Assembly: GCF_012524165.2 (NCBI RefSeq)
Contig: NZ_JABACJ020000027.1
Span: 1-64,000 of the forward strand
Source: Faecalicatena faecalis
Lineage (GTDB): Bacteria; Bacillota; Clostridia; Lachnospirales; Lachnospiraceae
Direction of reading: 5' to 3'
Length of the DNA stretch: 64,000 nucleotides
The notes under the pieces: model-generated
Database searches by the model: none
What the model was told of the DNA's origin: nothing
The model's input: the letters and a program-made list of their open reading frames with translations, nothing else
Program-made: the position numbers and the translations under genes
Shown here: piece after piece, positions 7,995 through 17,297 of the stretch
Layout of the letters: each line of letters starts with the position of its first letter
Numbering within the stretch: the first letter of the stretch is position 1

Positions 7995-9443
7995 TTACCC
8001 TCTTTCCTGAATTTCTGTGACAATTTGGTTATAGCGCTTTTTATTGAGCCGATAGAAGAACAGCACGATTCCTGTTACTACCCACAAGACCCCCGGGATC
8101 GTCGTGAAGGAGTGTTTCATGACTGCCAGTACTGCCTCATTCTGCTGCTGATTTGCAGCATATCCGACTGCTCCGAGGACCAGAGCCAACAGAGAGGTTC
8201 CAAGGGCCATTCCAATTTTATTTCCCAAAGAGATGAAGGCGTATTGGAAACCATCGTTCCTAAGGCCGGTCTTCCATTCCCCATATTCTACACAATCCGG
8301 GATAATCGCATAGATTGCAGTATTGAACCCGGAAAAGAAGAACTGTGTCAAGCCAGATATTCCATAGAACAGTGCCGGAGAAGTACGGACACTGAACAGA
8401 TACAGGCTCAACATGCTGATTCCGGTCAAAAGGGCAAATATGGAAGCTGCTCTGCCTTTGTTATTGGTCCATTTAAAAAGCAGTGGGAAACATGCTGCAC
8501 CGATAATGGACGGAATAATAATACACATGGAATATGTTGTAAAGAATGCTTTATTCCCCTCCACATAGGTAAAATAATAAAGTGCATCAGCATTTCTTCC
8601 ATATAAAGTAAAACCAAATAATAACTGACCGATGAGTGCTAATATGTAAGGCTTATTTACCATCACTGCTTTTAACTGAGACTTGAGCGATACCTTCTGC
8701 TTTTCAGGAATTTTTACGACTTCTTTTGTTTTTGAAAAACAGAAGATATGGCAGGCCGCAAAGATACATCCATAAATCACTGCAATCAGCAGATAGCCTC
8801 TTTTTTCATCCCCGGCTCCTAGTTTGGAAATCAATGGCACTGTGATAATATTGATGACTCCGATTGCAATCATGGCCGCCACTGAGCGGAATGTATTGAT
8901 CTTAGCCCGCTCCTCAATATTCTGTGTCATGGCTCCACACAGTGTCCCGTAAGGAATATTCACACAGGTATATCCCAGCACTAAAATACAGTAGGTCACA
9001 GCCATGTATACGATTTTGGCAGTAGGTGACCAGTCTGGATGTGCCCAGAATGTCAGCATCAGGACAATTGCTGTCAACGGGGCGGCAATTAGCAGCCAAG
9101 GGCGGTAACGTCCCCATCTGGATTTGGTCTTATCTGTCAGGCTGCCGATGACAGGATCATTAATTGCATCCCAAAACCGGGAAAACAGCATCAAACCTGC
9201 TACTGCACTCATACTAATTCCAAAAACATCTGTATAAAATATCATCAGGAAATTTCCTACGAACATCCAACTAAAATTACATCCTACGTCTCCCATCCCA
9301 TAGGCGATCTTACTGATCAGCGGCACCTTGATATTGGTATCTGACGCTCCTCTATTTTCGTCTGCCGCAGAAACTCTCTTCTGGTATGCAGCTTCTTTTT
9401 CTGGTTTTACTGCCATCTCTGCACGCAATGTTCCAACTCCCAT
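7995..9443 (-). CDS. GPH family sugar:cation symporter (MFS)
   Basis: 482 residues with about 12 hydrophobic segments. Signatures of the glycoside-pentoside-hexuronide family include KIAYGMGDVGCNFSW at the start, FSRFWDAINDPVIGSLTDKTKSRWGRYRPW (the cation/sugar-site helix) and PDCVEYGEWKTGLRNDG near helix 10. It imports a glycoside, pentose or uronide with Na+ or H+. A GGGAGGAG site precedes ATG 9443. An alcohol dehydrogenase lies 54 bp upstream in the same direction, so the pair may take up and oxidise one polyol or sugar. Confidence 0.92.
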   Translation of the reverse strand: MGVGTLRAEMAVKPEKEAAYQKRVSAADENRGASDTNIKVPLISKIAYGMGDVGCNFSWMFVGNFLMIFYTDVFGISMSAVAGLMLFSRFWDAINDPVIGSLTDKTKSRWGRYRPWLLIAAPLTAIVLMLTFWAHPDWSPTAKIVYMAVTYCILVLGYTCVNIPYGTLCGAMTQNIEERAKINTFRSVAAMIAIGVINIITVPLISKLGAGDEKRGYLLIAVIYGCIFAACHIFCFSKTKEVVKIPEKQKVSLKSQLKAVMVNKPYILALIGQLLFGFTLYGRNADALYYFTYVEGNKAFFTTYSMCIIIPSIIGAACFPLLFKWTNNKGRAASIFALLTGISMLSLYLFSVRTSPALFYGISGLTQFFFSGFNTAIYAIIPDCVEYGEWKTGLRNDGFQYAFISLGNKIGMALGTSLLALVLGAVGYAANQQQNEAVLAVMKHSFTTIPGVLWVVTGIVLFFYRLNKKRYNQIVTEIQERG

Positions 9444-9497
9444 TTTCTTTCTCCTCCCAATTTTTAGCGACTACTACAAAATGAAACCCACTGCTTG

Positions 9498-10526
9498 TTA
9501 CAGCTCCTGCACATTGATGATCACTTTCATCGTGGTCTCTCTGTTTGCGTCTATGTACTCATAGGCCTTTGCATAATCACGGAATGCGAAGGTTTTAGAA
9601 ATGAGCGGCCGCAGATGAACTTTTCCTTCATTTACCAGGCGGATTGCATCGATATAATCCTCATTCCGATACATCATCGTTGTATTTAAATCCAGCTCAT
9701 GATCATTGAGCACGGCAAGATCGATCTGTGCCATCCCTGCAAATACCGCAACCAGAATGATAGTACTTCCTTTTCTTGCATATTGAATTGCCTGGCCCAT
9801 TGTCACATTATTTCCGGCACAGTCGTAGATTACATCTGCTTTATCCGGTCCAAATACCCGGAGCATGGCATCCCCAAAGTTTTCTGTCTTCGTGTTGGCC
9901 GTGTACTCGATTCCACATTCCTGTGCTTTCTTAAGACGAAGATCGCTGATGTCCGTAATCAGAACGGATTCTGCTCCCATCCCTATGGCCGCCTGTGCTA
10001 CCAGATTTCCAATAGGGCCTGCACCCAATACCGCGATTTTTAATCCCTTCACATCGCCGGCCTGTCTGACAGCATGGACTGCGACTGCCAGTGGTTCAAT
10101 CATAGCGCCCTCTTCATAGCTCATATTTTCTGGGAGAAGTGTTACTTTCTCTGCATCCACTGCAAAATATTCGGAGGCCGTCCCTGTCGTCTGGAAGCCC
10201 ATTACCTTCAAATGTTCACAAAGATTGTATTTTCCATGGCGGCATGGATAACATTCTCCGCATACGACCTGAGGCTGAATCGTTACCTTCTGTCCTACTT
10301 CAAAACCTTCCACACCTTCTCCCAGCTTTATGATTTCTGCTGAGACCTCATGCCCCTGTGTGACCGGATAAGTCGTAAATGGATGCTGTCCATGGTAGAC
10401 ATGAATATCAGATCCACAGATTCCAATATTCATTACTTTGACCAGTACTTCTCCTTTGGCAGGCTCTGGAGTCGGTACCTCCTGGAATGTAATCACCTTT
10501 GGTTCTGTCATAACTTGCTGTAGCAT
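9498..10526 (-). CDS. Zinc-dependent alcohol/polyol dehydrogenase
   Basis: 342 residues from ATG 10526; the ATG six bases further up is too close to the AGGAGG site. It is a medium-chain dehydrogenase. The N-terminal GroES-like domain carries CGSDIHVYHG (catalytic Cys), TQGHEVSAEI (catalytic His-Glu) and the structural-zinc cysteines of CGECYPCRHGKYNLCEH. The Rossmann domain has VLGAGPIGNL with an Asp (ITDIS) at the end of strand 2, favouring NAD. Sorbitol, threonine or galactitol-1-phosphate dehydrogenases are the nearest types. It lies upstream of the symporter, probably in one operon. Confidence 0.9.
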   Translation of the reverse strand: MLQQVMTEPKVITFQEVPTPEPAKGEVLVKVMNIGICGSDIHVYHGQHPFTTYPVTQGHEVSAEIIKLGEGVEGFEVGQKVTIQPQVVCGECYPCRHGKYNLCEHLKVMGFQTTGTASEYFAVDAEKVTLLPENMSYEEGAMIEPLAVAVHAVRQAGDVKGLKIAVLGAGPIGNLVAQAAIGMGAESVLITDISDLRLKKAQECGIEYTANTKTENFGDAMLRVFGPDKADVIYDCAGNNVTMGQAIQYARKGSTIILVAVFAGMAQIDLAVLNDHELDLNTTMMYRNEDYIDAIRLVNEGKVHLRPLISKTFAFRDYAKAYEYIDANRETTMKVIINVQEL

Positions 10527-10595
10527 GTTCATATCCTCCTATTTTGAATTCGTTTTGTTGTTATCTTTTATAAATCATTTTATTAAAGTAATTAC

Positions 10596-10624
10596 ATTAT
10601 CCTTTTAAGAATGGAAAAAGTCAA
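10596..10624 (-). promoter_or_regulatory. sigma-A promoter of the dehydrogenase-symporter operon
   Basis: On the minus strand, TTGACT (10624-10619), a 17-bp spacer and GATAAT (10601-10596) lie about 70 bp upstream of the dehydrogenase start. The rest of the 10527-10749 gap is AT-rich with no other feature seen. Confidence 0.65.
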
Positions 10625-10749
10625 TACACTTTTTAATTTTTTTCTTCTTTCAGCTTATTGTACAAAATAGAGAACTAAAATTTATATATTATTAACAATA
10701 CAGCCGTGGAGCTTTTTGTGATATAGGGAACCAAATTTTTTATATCACG

Positions 10750-10795
10750 AAAAAAACGGCCAAGCAGCAGGAATTCTCCCTGATACTCAGCCGTC
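10750..10795 (-). terminator. intrinsic terminator of the GTPase-NYN gene
   Basis: On the minus strand an ACGGC...GCCGT stem with an inner CAGG/CCTG helix is followed by a run of seven Ts, just after the stop of the GTPase-NYN gene at 10808. Confidence 0.75.
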
Positions 10796-10807
10796 TTGAT
10801 TTTTAAT

Positions 10808-13516
10808 CTACTTTTTAACCTTTCCTCCCAGGCGGACATGCTCCATTTCTTTTGCCAGGTCATGGCTTAAATAATCAAAAAGGTAATTCCTGTCTTCCGG
10901 GATTTTCCCCAGGAATTCGCTTCGGATTTCCTTGAGCATCAGTTCTACCTCTTCTTTTAAGCCTGCCGCCGAAAGCCGCTGTGCCCCCTGCCCTAAAATA
11001 ATGACCTGCTCCAATGCATCAGATGTTGCTACCGTGACCTGATATTTTCTGCCCATCTGTCGCACCGTTTTCTCTATATATTGATCCGCAGTCTCGGCCT
11101 CCTTCGTATAGACCACATAAATATTGTGGTATTTTAAGACCTCTCCCGGATTCCCCTCTACCTTATAGGCGTCAAACACAAGAATAACCGTACATTTTTT
11201 ATATCCCTGATAGTTGCACAGGATATCCATCAGCTTGTCCCTGGCACTCTCAATATGAATCTCTGCAAGTTCTTTTAATTCTTCCCATGCAAAAATAATA
11301 TTATATCCATCAACAAGCAGGTATTCTTCCTGCCTTGTCTTCTCATTCTGGCACTCAGTCCATTTCGGGTCAGGAGTTCCCTTTTCTTTCGCATGTACAG
11401 TGATCGGAGCCGCACTTATCTTCCTTCTGACAGGGTCCGGCGTTTTCCGGTAGATGGCATCCAGCTCCTTTTCTGTCAGTTCAATTCGTGAAGACGACTC
11501 GTTTCTTGGAGGTATGTAATCCTCTTCTGACTGTACCTCCCCAGACTTCCATGTGCTCTCCACATGCATATACTCTTCCACCTGATTCCACTTTACCACG
11601 AATCCAGCACCATGTGCACAGAATACAGAACCCGTTGGATTCTCCAGATCTTTCTCTGAATCATATCCAACTGATTCGATGATTTCCTCCTGATTATGAC
11701 AAGGTTCATATCCTTTCAAACTGCAGAACATACGTCCATGCCCACCAGTATAAGATAGGAATTCACTCTGATACCCCCTCATCTCAGACACCGGAGCACT
11801 CCCCTTTAAAACAGACATTTCCCCATCTGTCTCAGGATGTTCAAACTGCCCGTGCATCTTCTGGATATCCGCCATGGCCCGACCGATATTCACAGATGGC
11901 ATTTCCATCCGAAATTCATACCACGGCTCCAAAAGGATGCTCTTCGCTTTTTTTAGTCCCTGACGCACAGCACGGTAAGTTGCCTGTCGGAAATCTCCCC
12001 CTTCTGTATGCTTTAGGTGGGATTTCCCAGCCGTCAGGGTAATCTTCATATCTGTAATCGCAGAACCAGTAAGTACTCCCTTGTGCTCCTTTTCCTCCAA
12101 ATGGGTCATAATCAAACGCTGCCAGTTCCGATCGAGCACGTCTTCACTGCAGTCTGTAAAAAATTGAAGCCCTGTCTCTCTTTCTCCCGGTTCAAGCAGC
12201 AGATGTACTTCCGCATAGTGGCGCAGAGGTTCAAAATGTCCGACTCCCTCCACCGGCTCTTCTATTGTTTCCTTATAAACGATATTCCCTGCACCAAATT
12301 CAACAGCAACCCCAAACCTCTGGAAAATGATGTTTTTCAAAATCTCAATCTGAACTTCTCCCATCAACTGTGCATGAATCTCACCCAGTTGCTCTTCCCA
12401 TACAATATGAAGCTGCGGTTCTTCTTCCTCCAACTGTCTGAGATTTTGCAGCATATTGTGCACATCACAGCCTGGTGGAAGCTGAATCTGATACGTAAGG
12501 ACGGGTTCCAGCACAAACATATCAGTCGCCTTCTCCGCTCCAATTCCCTGTCCTGGATAAGTCGTACTAAGCCCCGTCACAGCACAGACTCCTCCTGCGT
12601 TTACTTCCTGCACCATTTCAAACCTAGAGCCGGAATATATACGGATTTGATTGACCTTTTCCTCCATCCCGGGAAGCATATCCTTCACATGAAGACATCC
12701 ACCCGTCACTTTTAAATATGTCAGTCTGTTTCCCTGGTCGTCTCTCGCGATCTTATAGACCTTGGCCCCAAATTCATCCGGATACTTCCGGCTGACCGTA
12801 TACTGCCTCAGTCCTTCCATAAATTCCTGCACTCCATCCAGACGTAGTGCAGAACCAAAATAGCAGGGAAATATTTTCCGTCCGCTGATTGCGCGGATGA
12901 CGGATTCCGGCTCTACTGTGCCGTTCTCAAGATATTCTTCCAGCATCTCCTCATCACAAACTGCCAGGTTCTCAAGCCATTCATCCTCTGCACATTCCAG
13001 ACTGGAAGCCTGCTCGAAGTCTACACATCCGTCACTTAATTGTTTCTTTAGCTCTTTTAAGATTGCTTTTCTATCTGTTCCCTCCTGATCCATCTTGTTG
13101 ATAAACAGGAATGTGGGAATCTGATACTGCTTTAGCAGACGCCAGAGCGTCGCGGTATGCCCCTGCACCCCATCCGCACCGCTGATGACAAGGATCGCAT
13201 AATCCAGCACCTGTAAGGTCCGCTCCATCTCTGCTGAAAAATCCACATGCCCCGGAGTGTCCAAAAGCGTAATATCCATATCTTTCCAGGAGAACACCGC
13301 CTGCTTCGAGAAAATCGTAATCCCCCGCGCGCGCTCCAGGTCAAACGTGTCCAGAAAAGCATCCTGATGGTCCACCCTGCCGAGCTTGCGGATACTGCCG
13401 CTTGTATACAGCATACTCTCCGACAGCGTCGTCTTCCCCGCATCGACATGAGCAAGGATACCGATGCATATGTGCTTTTTGTGGTTGTTTTGTTTCTCTT
13501 GTGATGTATCTGCCAT
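10808..13516 (-). CDS. Tet(M)/EF-G-like translational GTPase fused to NYN nuclease domain
   Basis: 902 residues; ribosomal protection proteins are usually about 640. The N-terminal part is a full EF-G/Tet(M)-like GTPase: P-loop GILAHVDAGKTTLSE, DTPGHVDFSAEM (G3) and INKMDQEGTDR (G4), then the EF-G domains. After a linker (about 655-730) comes a YacP/Rae1-type NYN domain starting YLLVDGYNII. Acidic residues expected for metal binding are Asp736, Asp782 (VFDAYKV), Asp811 (ETADQYIE) and Asp833 (VATSDALEQ). In Bacillus, Rae1 is a ribosome-bound endonuclease that cuts mRNA in the A site. I infer a GTPase that docks on stalled or drug-bound ribosomes and brings an RNase. Tetracycline resistance is not shown. 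Confidence 0.88.
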   Translation of the reverse strand: MADTSQEKQNNHKKHICIGILAHVDAGKTTLSESMLYTSGSIRKLGRVDHQDAFLDTFDLERARGITIFSKQAVFSWKDMDITLLDTPGHVDFSAEMERTLQVLDYAILVISGADGVQGHTATLWRLLKQYQIPTFLFINKMDQEGTDRKAILKELKKQLSDGCVDFEQASSLECAEDEWLENLAVCDEEMLEEYLENGTVEPESVIRAISGRKIFPCYFGSALRLDGVQEFMEGLRQYTVSRKYPDEFGAKVYKIARDDQGNRLTYLKVTGGCLHVKDMLPGMEEKVNQIRIYSGSRFEMVQEVNAGGVCAVTGLSTTYPGQGIGAEKATDMFVLEPVLTYQIQLPPGCDVHNMLQNLRQLEEEEPQLHIVWEEQLGEIHAQLMGEVQIEILKNIIFQRFGVAVEFGAGNIVYKETIEEPVEGVGHFEPLRHYAEVHLLLEPGERETGLQFFTDCSEDVLDRNWQRLIMTHLEEKEHKGVLTGSAITDMKITLTAGKSHLKHTEGGDFRQATYRAVRQGLKKAKSILLEPWYEFRMEMPSVNIGRAMADIQKMHGQFEHPETDGEMSVLKGSAPVSEMRGYQSEFLSYTGGHGRMFCSLKGYEPCHNQEEIIESVGYDSEKDLENPTGSVFCAHGAGFVVKWNQVEEYMHVESTWKSGEVQSEEDYIPPRNESSSRIELTEKELDAIYRKTPDPVRRKISAAPITVHAKEKGTPDPKWTECQNEKTRQEEYLLVDGYNIIFAWEELKELAEIHIESARDKLMDILCNYQGYKKCTVILVFDAYKVEGNPGEVLKYHNIYVVYTKEAETADQYIEKTVRQMGRKYQVTVATSDALEQVIILGQGAQRLSAAGLKEEVELMLKEIRSEFLGKIPEDRNYLFDYLSHDLAKEMEHVRLGGKVKK

Positions 13517-13548
13517 CCAACTACCTCTTTCTCTAAAAATGTCCTTCT

Positions 13549-14251
13549 TTATTCATCATGCTGTTGTAAGTAAAATATCATTTTCTGAGTTTCGATCTCC
13601 GCCCTCAACTCTTCTTCTGTCGGAAGATACAGCTTATATTTAGATGCAAACAACTGCATAACGATTCTTTATGAATTCCAATCGATTGCTCTGATATTTG
13701 TTTGTGATTTCTTTCATTTCACTTACCACTGCCTCTTTCTTCTGCGTCCGCAGCATACGGTAGTAGTATTGGGAAGAAACATTTCTCTGTAGGGTACGCA
13801 CACTCCATGTCTGGCTGACTGCCTCCTTTTCATACCAGTCACGTGCTTCTTTATCATTTACCTGAAGTAGGATTGCATAATGCGACCAGGATAATAACAT
13901 TGGTGATTTTCCAGACACTGTCTGGAAAATGTCCGGATATTCTCTATAAAAAGAATAAAAATGGTATAGATTTGTTTTTGTAAATCCTTTCCCATACTCT
14001 GCTGTGAGTGTCTTAGAAAGTTTTGCAATGATAGCAGCTCCGTATTCTGCGCGCTCTGCCCCCTGAAATCCTTCTTCCGCAATTCGATATCCAATCAGCC
14101 AGTTTCTCTGTAACAGAACTGTATTGACGGCCCGATACGCCGTATCTCTTGAGATTTCAATGATTTCGCGCATATCCTTTATAATATCATCTGTTTTAGA
14201 AAAATTCTCCATAAATGTATTCTGTCCAAAATCTGCTAATCTATCAGACAT
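13549..14251 (-). pseudogene. YhcG/DUF1016 family nuclease, internally deleted
   Basis: The first frame (14251-13640, 203 residues) is the DUF1016 N-terminal domain, with the helical core and typical EYGAAIIAKLSKTL and GFTKTNLYHFYSFYREYP segments, up to LEFIKN. It then runs into a short out-of-family tail and stops. In another frame 13659-13549 encodes MQLFASKYKLYLPTEEELRA and onward to QQHDE-stop, which is the usual C-terminal end of these proteins. The PD-(D/E)XK nuclease domain that should lie between the two is missing and the frame is shifted. The gene is therefore an internally deleted pseudogene, or a stand-alone N-domain. It sits between the ROK repressor and the GTPase-NYN gene. Confidence 0.75.
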
Positions 14252-14272
14252 ATCTAAATGGCTCCTTCCCCT

Positions 14273-15391
14273 TTATTCCAATGATTCGAAGTATTTCTCA
14301 ATGAAACTCATCGCGATTCCCACCGCCGATACTTCCTTTTTATAACTGCAGGTCTTCAAATATGTGGTATCATTTTCAAAACCATTATATTTTACCACTT
14401 TTTTGCTCAGGTCCGCCATATATTTTCCCATGAATCCCCCGACGTAACCGCCCAGGATGATATCGCAGTCATAAGCCATCCTCAGATTCGTCACCGTGAT
14501 TGACAAGTATTCCAGATATTCCTCCCATACCTTTCTCAGTTCTTCCTCTCCTGCGTCCAGTTTTTCAAAGAACTGTTCCAGATTCCCACCTGTCTTCTCC
14601 GCCAGTACCAGTGCAGAACAATAGGCATCCACACAGCCGCTTTTTCCGCAATAGCACTTGCGTCCACCGGGAACGATGACCATATGCCCGAACTCGGAAC
14701 TCCTGTAGTCATCCCCCTCATAGATTCCGTTATGGATATAAAAGGAACCGCCCACAGAATTGCTCAAGGACAGATATACCGCGTTCTTTTCCAGTCGGTA
14801 CATCTCGGCCATTGCCGCACTGTTCGCATCATTTTCATAACAAACCTCGTATTCAAACAGGCTGCTTAAGTTACGAAGGCTTAAGTTCTGTACCTTCAGA
14901 ATATGAGAAATAATCAGAGTCTCATACTGCTTATCAATAATTCCCGGGAACGAGATTCCGACTCCGAGTATCTTGTCCCGTGCCACCCCCGATTTTTCAA
15001 GGAATTCACAGAAATGACGGTGCACCGTCTCATTATATTCCAAAGAATTCTCGAACTTTTCCCGGATCCTGACCTTATCCACCAGTTTCCCCGTCAGATC
15101 GATCATCACATAGCTGATATGGTTGCTCGTGATGTCGATCCCCGCGGCATACTTCAATCCCGCATTCACGCAGAGAGCCTTGGCTTTCCGCCCGCCGGTA
15201 GATTCATACTCGCCATCCTCGACAATTATTCCCCGCTCCAAAAGCTCCTTCACATTCTGCAGGACAGTCGGCATACTAAGCCCCAGAGTCGCCGCGATCT
15301 CCGGCTTTGATGTCATCCCCTGATGCAGAATGAACTTCGCCACCCTGATCAGATTCATTCTCTTCTTATCCACATTCCCGAGTGTATTCAT
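14273..15391 (-). CDS. ROK family transcriptional repressor (NagC/XylR type)
   Basis: 372 residues from ATG 15391 (GGAAAGGA upstream); a start further up at 15421 is less likely. The N-terminal winged helix is MTSKPEIAATLGLSMPTVLQNVKELLERG. It is followed by an ROK sugar-kinase-like domain with GIDITSNHISYVMIDLTG and the zinc motif CYCGKSGCVDAYCS. Such proteins repress sugar catabolism genes and release DNA on binding a sugar or sugar phosphate. No sugar operon is directly adjacent, so the target is unknown. It lies just upstream of the deleted DUF1016 gene. Confidence 0.9.
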   Translation of the reverse strand: MNTLGNVDKKRMNLIRVAKFILHQGMTSKPEIAATLGLSMPTVLQNVKELLERGIIVEDGEYESTGGRKAKALCVNAGLKYAAGIDITSNHISYVMIDLTGKLVDKVRIREKFENSLEYNETVHRHFCEFLEKSGVARDKILGVGISFPGIIDKQYETLIISHILKVQNLSLRNLSSLFEYEVCYENDANSAAMAEMYRLEKNAVYLSLSNSVGGSFYIHNGIYEGDDYRSSEFGHMVIVPGGRKCYCGKSGCVDAYCSALVLAEKTGGNLEQFFEKLDAGEEELRKVWEEYLEYLSITVTNLRMAYDCDIILGGYVGGFMGKYMADLSKKVVKYNGFENDTTYLKTCSYKKEVSAVGIAMSFIEKYFESLE

Positions 15392-15495
15392 ACTCCTGAT
15401 TCCTTTCCAGCATTCGCACAATGTAACCTGCCAGACGCTTCTATAAATTGTTTGATAAAAGTATCTTACCCTTTTTTGCTTTGAGAATCAAGAGA

Positions 15496-15526
15496 AAGTG
15501 CAAAAGGGTCAGACCCTTTTGCACTT
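15496..15526 (-). terminator. perfect 14-bp hairpin terminator
   Basis: AAGTGCAAAAGGGT (15496-15509) pairs perfectly with ACCCTTTTGCACTT (15513-15526) around a 3-base loop. It follows the PadR-HAAS operon, which ends at 15553. The T-run is weak, but the stem is strong. Confidence 0.65.
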
Positions 15527-15552
15527 CATTGTCAGAATATTCCGTATTCTTA

Positions 15553-16572
15553 TTAATTCTGCCCCCGGACATCTGTCCCATACCGCATTGTTTTGTATAC
15601 TGTGACTGCAATTTCTAATATTGATGCAGCTATGATAATTGTCAGTACAATCTTGGAAAGTCTCTGCCCGTCCCAGCCCAGCACCTGCTTGTTCTGCCAA
15701 AAGACTTTCAGCTTGAATGTATCATCGAACTGTTCTGCGACTTCTTTGGCAAAGTTTGTATTCCAGAATGGCATTACTTTCAGCACAATTATAGAGAATA
15801 GGATTCCCAATGTATTCGTGATAATGCTGCTCAGCATGACGATCCGGCAGTAGCATCCTGTCACCAGCTTAATAAGCTCATCTACAAAACCTGCTGCCAT
15901 TCCCAGTAGAAATACGGGAAGGATAAATCTCCACCTTTCCAGATTAAAGAACGGCACATAAGCCAGTTCTCCACCCTTTACGGAATAAGCGCCGAATAAC
16001 TGTGGCGCAAAGATGAGCAGACAGCTGAACAGGATAATGAACACGAGGGATACAATGCAATCTCCCCTGCTGATCCTCGCCTTCTTATCCGGGATTGGAT
16101 TGAGCAGCTCCGGCGTCCAGACTTTCTCTCTCTTTAAATCTACCTTGATCTTCTGCCGTTCCATCACAGCAAAAGCCAGTGTCACACAGCCAAAAGCACT
16201 TAAGCTCCCCATGATCGCATTGCTTAAGCCAGACGCAATGACATCCACAATCTCCCGGTAGTCTACAATGCACTTTACGACTGCCGAAACCAGAATCCCT
16301 GCCCATGTGCAGATGAGGACGATCTTCATTACCCAGAGAAAATTATCATAGTATTCCGGCCCGATGACGTAATTCTTATCTTCTCTGTACTTTCTGGCAA
16401 ATACAGCCGGATCCCCCAGCTTTACAAAGATCTGCTCCAGTGTCATGTTCTCGCTCATATCACCGATCAGCTCCCGCAGTTCCAGCTCAATCTCTTCTCT
16501 CTGCTCCTTCGGAACGCGCTTTACCACTTCATATACATATCGGTTGATCAGTTCCCTGTCTTTGTCTATCAT
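15553..16572 (-). CDS. HAAS-domain membrane protein (PadR partner)
   Basis: 339 residues from ATG 16572, which overlaps the PadR stop as ATGA. The soluble N-terminal domain (about 1-60) has RELINRYVYEVVKRVPKEQR and EELELRELIGDM, typical of HAAS/DUF1700 proteins that pair with PadR regulators, with FVKLGDPAVFARKYR as the closing motif. About six membrane segments follow, without a known transporter signature. HAAS domains are thought to sense or relay envelope state. The function is otherwise unknown. Confidence 0.8.
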   Translation of the reverse strand: MIDKDRELINRYVYEVVKRVPKEQREEIELELRELIGDMSENMTLEQIFVKLGDPAVFARKYREDKNYVIGPEYYDNFLWVMKIVLICTWAGILVSAVVKCIVDYREIVDVIASGLSNAIMGSLSAFGCVTLAFAVMERQKIKVDLKREKVWTPELLNPIPDKKARISRGDCIVSLVFIILFSCLLIFAPQLFGAYSVKGGELAYVPFFNLERWRFILPVFLLGMAAGFVDELIKLVTGCYCRIVMLSSIITNTLGILFSIIVLKVMPFWNTNFAKEVAEQFDDTFKLKVFWQNKQVLGWDGQRLSKIVLTIIIAASILEIAVTVYKTMRYGTDVRGQN

Positions 16573-16913
16573 GCTTCTCCCTCCTTTAGTATCTGTTCCA
16601 TATTTGCTGACAGCCTCTCCCACTGTGCCTTAAGCTCCCGAAAAATAGCATCGCCCATGGGGGTTCTTGTATAATACTTCCTTGGCTTGGACTCTCCCAC
16701 ATCCCACTGGCTGCTTAATAGTCCCTGCTTCTCAAGACGCCTTAAGAGCGGGTATAACGTATTCGGGTCGATTTCCACGCCCTTTTCCTCCAGGCTCTGT
16801 ACAAGTGCATATCCGTACTTCGCCTCACCAAGCTGGCTGAGTACGCTCAGGATCAGGGTCCCCCGCCTTAATTCAGAAACCAGATTGGTCATCAGATCTT
16901 TTTCTTCTCCCAT
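16569..16913 (-). CDS. PadR family transcriptional regulator
   Basis: 114 residues, normal for short PadR proteins. The winged helix reads LRRGTLILSVLSQLGEAKYGYALVQSL and then IDPNTLYPLLRRLEKQGLL, with the YYTRTPMG wing, and ends in a dimerising helix. It is translationally coupled to the HAAS membrane protein, so the pair is one operon under PadR self-control. A perfect inverted repeat sits between the -35 and -10 of its own promoter. Confidence 0.93.
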   Translation of the reverse strand: MGEEKDLMTNLVSELRRGTLILSVLSQLGEAKYGYALVQSLEEKGVEIDPNTLYPLLRRLEKQGLLSSQWDVGESKPRKYYTRTPMGDAIFRELKAQWERLSANMEQILKEGEA

Positions 16914-16936
16914 TGCACTTCCTCCTTGTGTGTTAC

Positions 16937-16966
16937 ATTATACTGTGTATCACACACTATTGTCAA
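16937..16966 (-). promoter_or_regulatory. PadR promoter with embedded operator
   Basis: On the minus strand, TTGACA (16966-16961), an 18-bp spacer and TATAAT (16942-16937). The spacer contains a palindrome with 5-bp arms, TGTGT-N3-ACACA (16944-16956), placed to block RNA polymerase. PadR operators of this kind are known. Binding by this PadR is inference. Confidence 0.7.
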
Positions 16967-17222
16967 TATCATATTATAATAATTATGACAATATAAAAAA
17001 TCTCTATTAGCGAAAGCCTCCTTCAAACGCCGCAATTCCTATGCCCAGACAAACCGGATATTCAGAATCCTCTACTCCCTTGTTGAGATTAAATATATTT
17101 CTCCTAATCCCCTATTTCTCCCATTCCCCCGGCTCATGCCACTAAAAAAATACGGTATTCACTTTTATTCTTAATATGGAAATCCATAAAAATGCAATCC
17201 ATAAAAATCCATAAAAATGCAG

Positions 17223-17251
17223 TTGACTTTTCTCTTTTTCCCCGATAAAAT
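17223..17251 (+). promoter_or_regulatory. promoter of MATE gene
   Basis: TTGACT (17223-17228), a 17-bp spacer and TAAAAT (17246-17251). Just upstream, around 17177-17221, the 12-mer ATCCATAAAAAT occurs three times in a loose tandem. The remainder of 16967-17176 shows no feature I can name. Confidence 0.7.
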
Positions 17252-17297
17252 AGACTTGCTCATCGGAGGGCAGATACTCATACAGAAGTGATTTGCC

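Noticed and set aside
10808..13516. Acquired tetracycline resistance gene
   Set aside because: The protein is a diverged fusion in a chromosomal setting outside the ICE; family similarity alone does not show resistance.
17177..17221. CRISPR-like repeats (ATCCATAAAAAT three times)
   Set aside because: The units are short and A/T-rich with almost no spacers, and there are no cas genes; it is a simple local duplication.
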